Positions 6,661 through 8,614 of a DNA stretch of 8,614 nucleotides are shown here, piece by piece. The stretch spans positions 1 through 8,614 of the forward strand of contig JBBSUX010000152.1 of assembly GCA_038234045.1 (NCBI GenBank). The letters are read 5' to 3'. The DNA is from JBBSUX01 sp038234045 (GTDB taxonomy: Bacteria; Pseudomonadota; Gammaproteobacteria; Burkholderiales; Burkholderiaceae_C). Position numbers and translations under genes: made by a program. The notes below the pieces were generated by a model that saw only the letters and a program-made list of their open reading frames with translations, ran no database searches and had not been told where the DNA came from. How positions within the stretch are numbered: position 1 is the first letter of the stretch; every line of letters begins with the position of its first letter.

Positions 6661-7440
6661 ATGAACGATGCGCAGCAAGCAGAGCTTTTTGCAAAGGTCC
6701 CGGCGGTCACGCTGGGTTTCTGGGTGATCAAGATTGCCGCGACCACGCTGGGCGAAACCGGCGGCGATGCGGTCACGATGTCGATGAACCTCGGCTACCT
6801 GACCGGTACATTCATCTTTGCGGCTGTTTTTGCGGTGGTTGTTGCGGCGCAGATCAAGGCAGAGAAGTTCCATCCCTTCCTTTTCTGGCTCGTCATCGTT
6901 GCCACCACCACTGTGGGAACGACGCTCGCGGATTTTGTCGACCGTTCGCTTGGCATCGGCTATCTCGGCGGAACGGCCCTGTTAGTCAGCTTGCTGCTGC
7001 TGACTCTCGGCACCTGGCGGCTGATGTGCGGGACCGTATCGGTCAGCAGCATCGTCAGCAGAAAGGCCGAGCTCTTTTATTGGCTGACCATTCTTTTTTC
7101 ACAGACGCTGGGCACAGCGCTCGGCGACTGGGTGGCCGATTCCAAGGGCGGGTGGGGACTTGGATATTTGGGCGGTGCTGCGGTGTTCGCAGCCGGCCTT
7201 GCAATTGTGCTTGCGGCTCACTGGTGGACGAATATTTCGGGCACCGTGCTGTTTTGGATTGCGTTTATTTTGACCCGCCCACTTGGCGCCACAGTGGGCG
7301 ATTTTCTCGACAAACCGCATGACGCGGGCGGGCTTGCGTTGAGCCGCTATGCGGCATCTGCCGTGCTCGCCATCTTCATATTGGGATGTGTCTGGTGGCT
7401 ACCGCAGCGCGCCGAGCGAAGGACTGACCAGGTCGGTTGA
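6661..7440 (+). CDS. four-repeat DUF347 (COG4705-like) integral membrane protein
   Basis: This inner-membrane protein has unknown biochemical function (259 aa from ATG 6661). Four internal repeats are visible, each built on an aromatic-Trp pair, nine residues, (L/V)G, four residues and an Asp. The four are W21...TTLGETGGD36, W76...TTVGTTLAD91, W141...QTLGTALGD156 and W199...RPLGATVGD214. The first three continue into LGYLTG, IGYLGG and LGYLGG. Each repeat spans about 55-65 residues and holds two hydrophobic segments, so about eight membrane helices are expected. This matches the Pfam DUF347 description of four tandem repeats with two helices and a conserved tryptophan each. The gene starts 33 nt after the deacetylase on the same strand, with no terminator visible between them, so it may be the last gene of the operon. 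Its 3' end overlaps the convergent phosphatase gene by 42 bp. A transport or flipping role is possible given the four-fold buried acidic positions, but that is only inference. Confidence 0.88.
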   Translation: MNDAQQAELFAKVPAVTLGFWVIKIAATTLGETGGDAVTMSMNLGYLTGTFIFAAVFAVVVAAQIKAEKFHPFLFWLVIVATTTVGTTLADFVDRSLGIGYLGGTALLVSLLLLTLGTWRLMCGTVSVSSIVSRKAELFYWLTILFSQTLGTALGDWVADSKGGWGLGYLGGAAVFAAGLAIVLAAHWWTNISGTVLFWIAFILTRPLGATVGDFLDKPHDAGGLALSRYAASAVLAIFILGCVWWLPQRAERRTDQVG

Positions 7441-8016
7441 CGAATCAGCTTTGGCGCGTCGGCCGAGGCGCCACTTGGCGGCCCCTTGAAAGGCCGCAGC
7501 GCCGAGTGCGCCGATTGCCGCGCCAAGGGCGAACCCCGCGAGGATGTCCAGCGGAAAATGCAAGCCGAGGTAAATCCGGCTCCATCCCACTGCCAAAGAA
7601 ACGACAAGGATGACGAACCCTTCCAGACGCCAGTGCGGTCGCAGCAGCAAGAAGCAGGTGAGGGCGCCAAGCGCACTGGCGTGGGTGCTGGGGAATCCAC
7701 CACGCGCGCCGTGGTGCAGATAGACGGGGCTCATCCCGATCATGAAAGGTCGCGGGGCCCCGATCCATTTCGCAAGCTCATGAGCAAGCAAGGTCGCGCA
7801 CCCCAACAGCAGCAGGGCAGTGAGCCATTCAAAGCCCAGCGCACGCCGACGAAGAACTGACCCCAACAACACGCCGAAAATCAGCCAGACGGCACCGTGC
7901 TCCACCAGCAAGGCAAAAGCAAGAAGAGGCGGCGAAGCAGCAAAGCCGGCCCCCAGCGCATGAAACAGCCAGCTATGAAGGGCTTGCGCCTGGAGGGAAA
8001 GGGTCGAATACATCAT
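7399..8016 (-). CDS. PAP2-family phosphatase, BcrC/YbjG-like (probable undecaprenyl-diphosphate phosphatase)
   Basis: This is a membrane phosphatase (205 aa) of the PAP2 superfamily. The signature is complete: K83-WIGAP-R89-P90-F (motif 1), FPSTHAS (108-114, with H112) and WSRIYLGLHFPLDILAG (145-161, with R147, H153 and D157). The spacing KxxxxxRP is one residue shorter than the textbook KX6RP. The PRPFMIG context and the short length fit the BcrC/YbjG type, which dephosphorylates undecaprenyl diphosphate at the periplasmic face and restores the lipid carrier. That carrier is what the neighbouring GT2 enzyme would load. Hydrophobic segments lie at about 27-55, 62-82, 115-125, 133-150 and 158-175. 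ATGs at 8016 and 8013 are both possible starts, and neither has a strong ribosome site. A TTAAG-N6-TTAAG box on the same strand lies 25 nt upstream. A lipid A phosphatase (LpxE-like) or phosphatidylglycerophosphatase role cannot be excluded. Confidence 0.91.
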   Translation of the reverse strand: MMYSTLSLQAQALHSWLFHALGAGFAASPPLLAFALLVEHGAVWLIFGVLLGSVLRRRALGFEWLTALLLLGCATLLAHELAKWIGAPRPFMIGMSPVYLHHGARGGFPSTHASALGALTCFLLLRPHWRLEGFVILVVSLAVGWSRIYLGLHFPLDILAGFALGAAIGALGAAAFQGAAKWRLGRRAKADSSTDLVSPSLGALR

Positions 8017-8186
8017 GTCGGCGATCGTCCGATTCTTGCACTTAACGACTGCTTAAACATCCCGTCACGAAGCTGGCTTTTCCGCACTCCCGATGTCGAT
8101 ACATGCGCCGCCATAATCGATTGCCAAGCTGGCGCGGCCCGACAATTCGTGTGCTTCGCGTATTCCGCGCTCTTCTTGCTCCCCCC
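8017..8186. promoter_or_regulatory. divergent intergenic region between the PAP2 phosphatase and response regulator genes
   Basis: This 170-bp spacer must hold promoters for two divergent genes. On the phosphatase side it contains the PmrA-box-like repeat (8042-8057) and, on the minus strand, AAGAAT (8032-8037) as a weak -10 candidate. On the regulator side, CATAAT at 8112-8117 is a five-of-six match to a -10 box, without a convincing -35. The octamer AAGCTGGC occurs twice in direct orientation (8070-8077 and 8126-8133). No hairpin terminator or RNA gene was recognised. Confidence 0.4.
8042..8057 (-). promoter_or_regulatory. PmrA-box-like direct repeat upstream of the PAP2 phosphatase gene
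   Basis: Read on the minus strand, the sequence is TTAAG, CAGTCG, TTAAG: the same half-site and the same 11-bp period as the box at 2967-2982, but with a different spacer. It ends 25 nt before the phosphatase ATG and points toward it. It also lies about 130 nt upstream of the divergent response regulator, so autoregulation is conceivable. Assignment to a PmrA/QseB-type regulator is inferred from the pattern and from the adjacent regulator gene. Confidence 0.55.
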
Positions 8187-8614
8187 ATGCGAATTCTGCT
8201 GATCGAAGACGATGCGATGGTCGGCAAGGCCATGCGCCAGGGCCTGCAGAAAGCCGGAATGAGCGTCGACTGGGTCACGAACGGTCGTGCTGCCGTTCTT
8301 GCGCTAGCCAATGGCGTCTACGAAGTGGCTGTGCTGGACCTGGGCCTGCCCGGTCAGGACGGCATGGAGGTGCTGAAACACCTGCGCAGCGGCGGCAGTG
8401 AGATCCCGGTCATTATTGCCTCGGCCCGCGACACCGGCCGTGACGCGGTGCAGGGCCTGGAGGCAGGCGCGGACGACTACATCTCCAAGCCCTTCGATCT
8501 TGACGAGCTGGTGGCGCGTGTGCGGGTTCAGCTGCGCCGGCGATCCGGCACGGGCTCCCCGCTGCTGACAGTGGGAACCCTGACCCTCGACCCATCAGGC
8601 CGGCGGGTAACGCA
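8187..8614 (+). CDS. OmpR-family two-component response regulator, PmrA/QseB-like (3'-truncated)
   Basis: This is a DNA-binding response regulator; 142 codons are visible and the gene runs off the right edge. The receiver domain is complete. The acidic pair is E7-D8-D9 in MRILLIEDD, the phosphoacceptor is D51 in VLDLGLPGQDG, the switch Ser is S79 in IIASARD (usually Thr) and the conserved lysine is K101 in GADDYISKPFDLDELVAR. A linker RVRVQLRRR and the start of the winged-helix domain (LLTVGTLTLDPSGRRV) follow. The LDLGLPGxDG and GADDYxxKPFDLDEL wording is typical of the PmrA/QseB/TctD branch. ATG 8187 is chosen because MRILLIEDD is the normal family N-terminus; there is no Shine-Dalgarno sequence in the C-rich stretch before it. 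An in-frame GTG at 8151 would add non-family sequence. A histidine kinase gene is expected to the right. It is the natural candidate to bind the two TTAAG-N6-TTAAG boxes. Confidence 0.94.
   Translation, partial: MRILLIEDDAMVGKAMRQGLQKAGMSVDWVTNGRAAVLALANGVYEVAVLDLGLPGQDGMEVLKHLRSGGSEIPVIIASARDTGRDAVQGLEAGADDYISKPFDLDELVARVRVQLRRRSGTGSPLLTVGTLTLDPSGRRVT

Noticed and set aside
7486..7860. Plus-strand open frame (124 codons) inside the phosphatase gene
   Set aside because: It is antisense to the intact PAP2 motifs, and its highly polar, low-complexity product has no recognisable family features.
8121..8146. TTGCCA and GACAAT as a sigma-70 promoter for the response regulator
   Set aside because: The spacing is only 14 nt, too short for a normal promoter.

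Overview
The window is high-GC DNA (above 60% by eye) with tightly packed genes. It looks like chromosome from a betaproteobacterium of the Burkholderiales, probably Comamonadaceae. The grounds are the gene types (TRAP permease, acetoacetyl-CoA synthetase, PmrA/QseB-type regulator) and a short AT-richer repeat inside aacS that resembles repeats I remember from Comamonadaceae genomes. No RNA genes, CRISPR arrays, transposases or phage genes are visible.

Layout. Positions 1-797 hold the 3' part of a TRAP-transporter large permease (DctM). It is followed by aacS (910-2970), an acetoacetate-CoA ligase; together these suggest organic-acid or ketone-body use. From about 2967 the theme changes to the cell envelope. 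A three-gene, translationally coupled operon encodes a polyprenyl-phosphate glycosyltransferase of the ArnC/DPM type (3006-4103), an ArnT-type membrane glycosyltransferase (4100-5710) and a YdjC/ChbG/NaxD-type carbohydrate deacetylase (5707-6627). A four-repeat DUF347 membrane protein (6661-7440) follows 33 nt later on the same strand. A PAP2 phosphatase of the BcrC/YbjG type (7399-8016) lies convergently and overlaps it by 42 bp. A truncated OmpR-family response regulator resembling PmrA/QseB (8187 to the window end) is divergent from the phosphatase.

How the genes may work together. The triplet matches the enzyme set known for adding an amino-hexosamine to lipid A phosphates in Francisella (FlmF2, FlmK, NaxD) and Bordetella (Lgm genes). 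In that scheme an N-acetylhexosamine is loaded on undecaprenyl phosphate, deacetylated, moved across the membrane and transferred to lipid A. The PAP2 enzyme could feed the undecaprenyl-phosphate pool. The most interesting signal is a pair of TTAAG-N6-TTAAG direct repeats. One lies just upstream of the glycosyltransferase operon and the other just upstream of the phosphatase, each pointing toward its gene. They resemble the PmrA box, and a PmrA-like regulator is encoded next door. The inference is a self-contained, PmrA-type regulated lipid A modification island that may affect cationic-peptide or polymyxin resistance. The sequence alone does not prove this.
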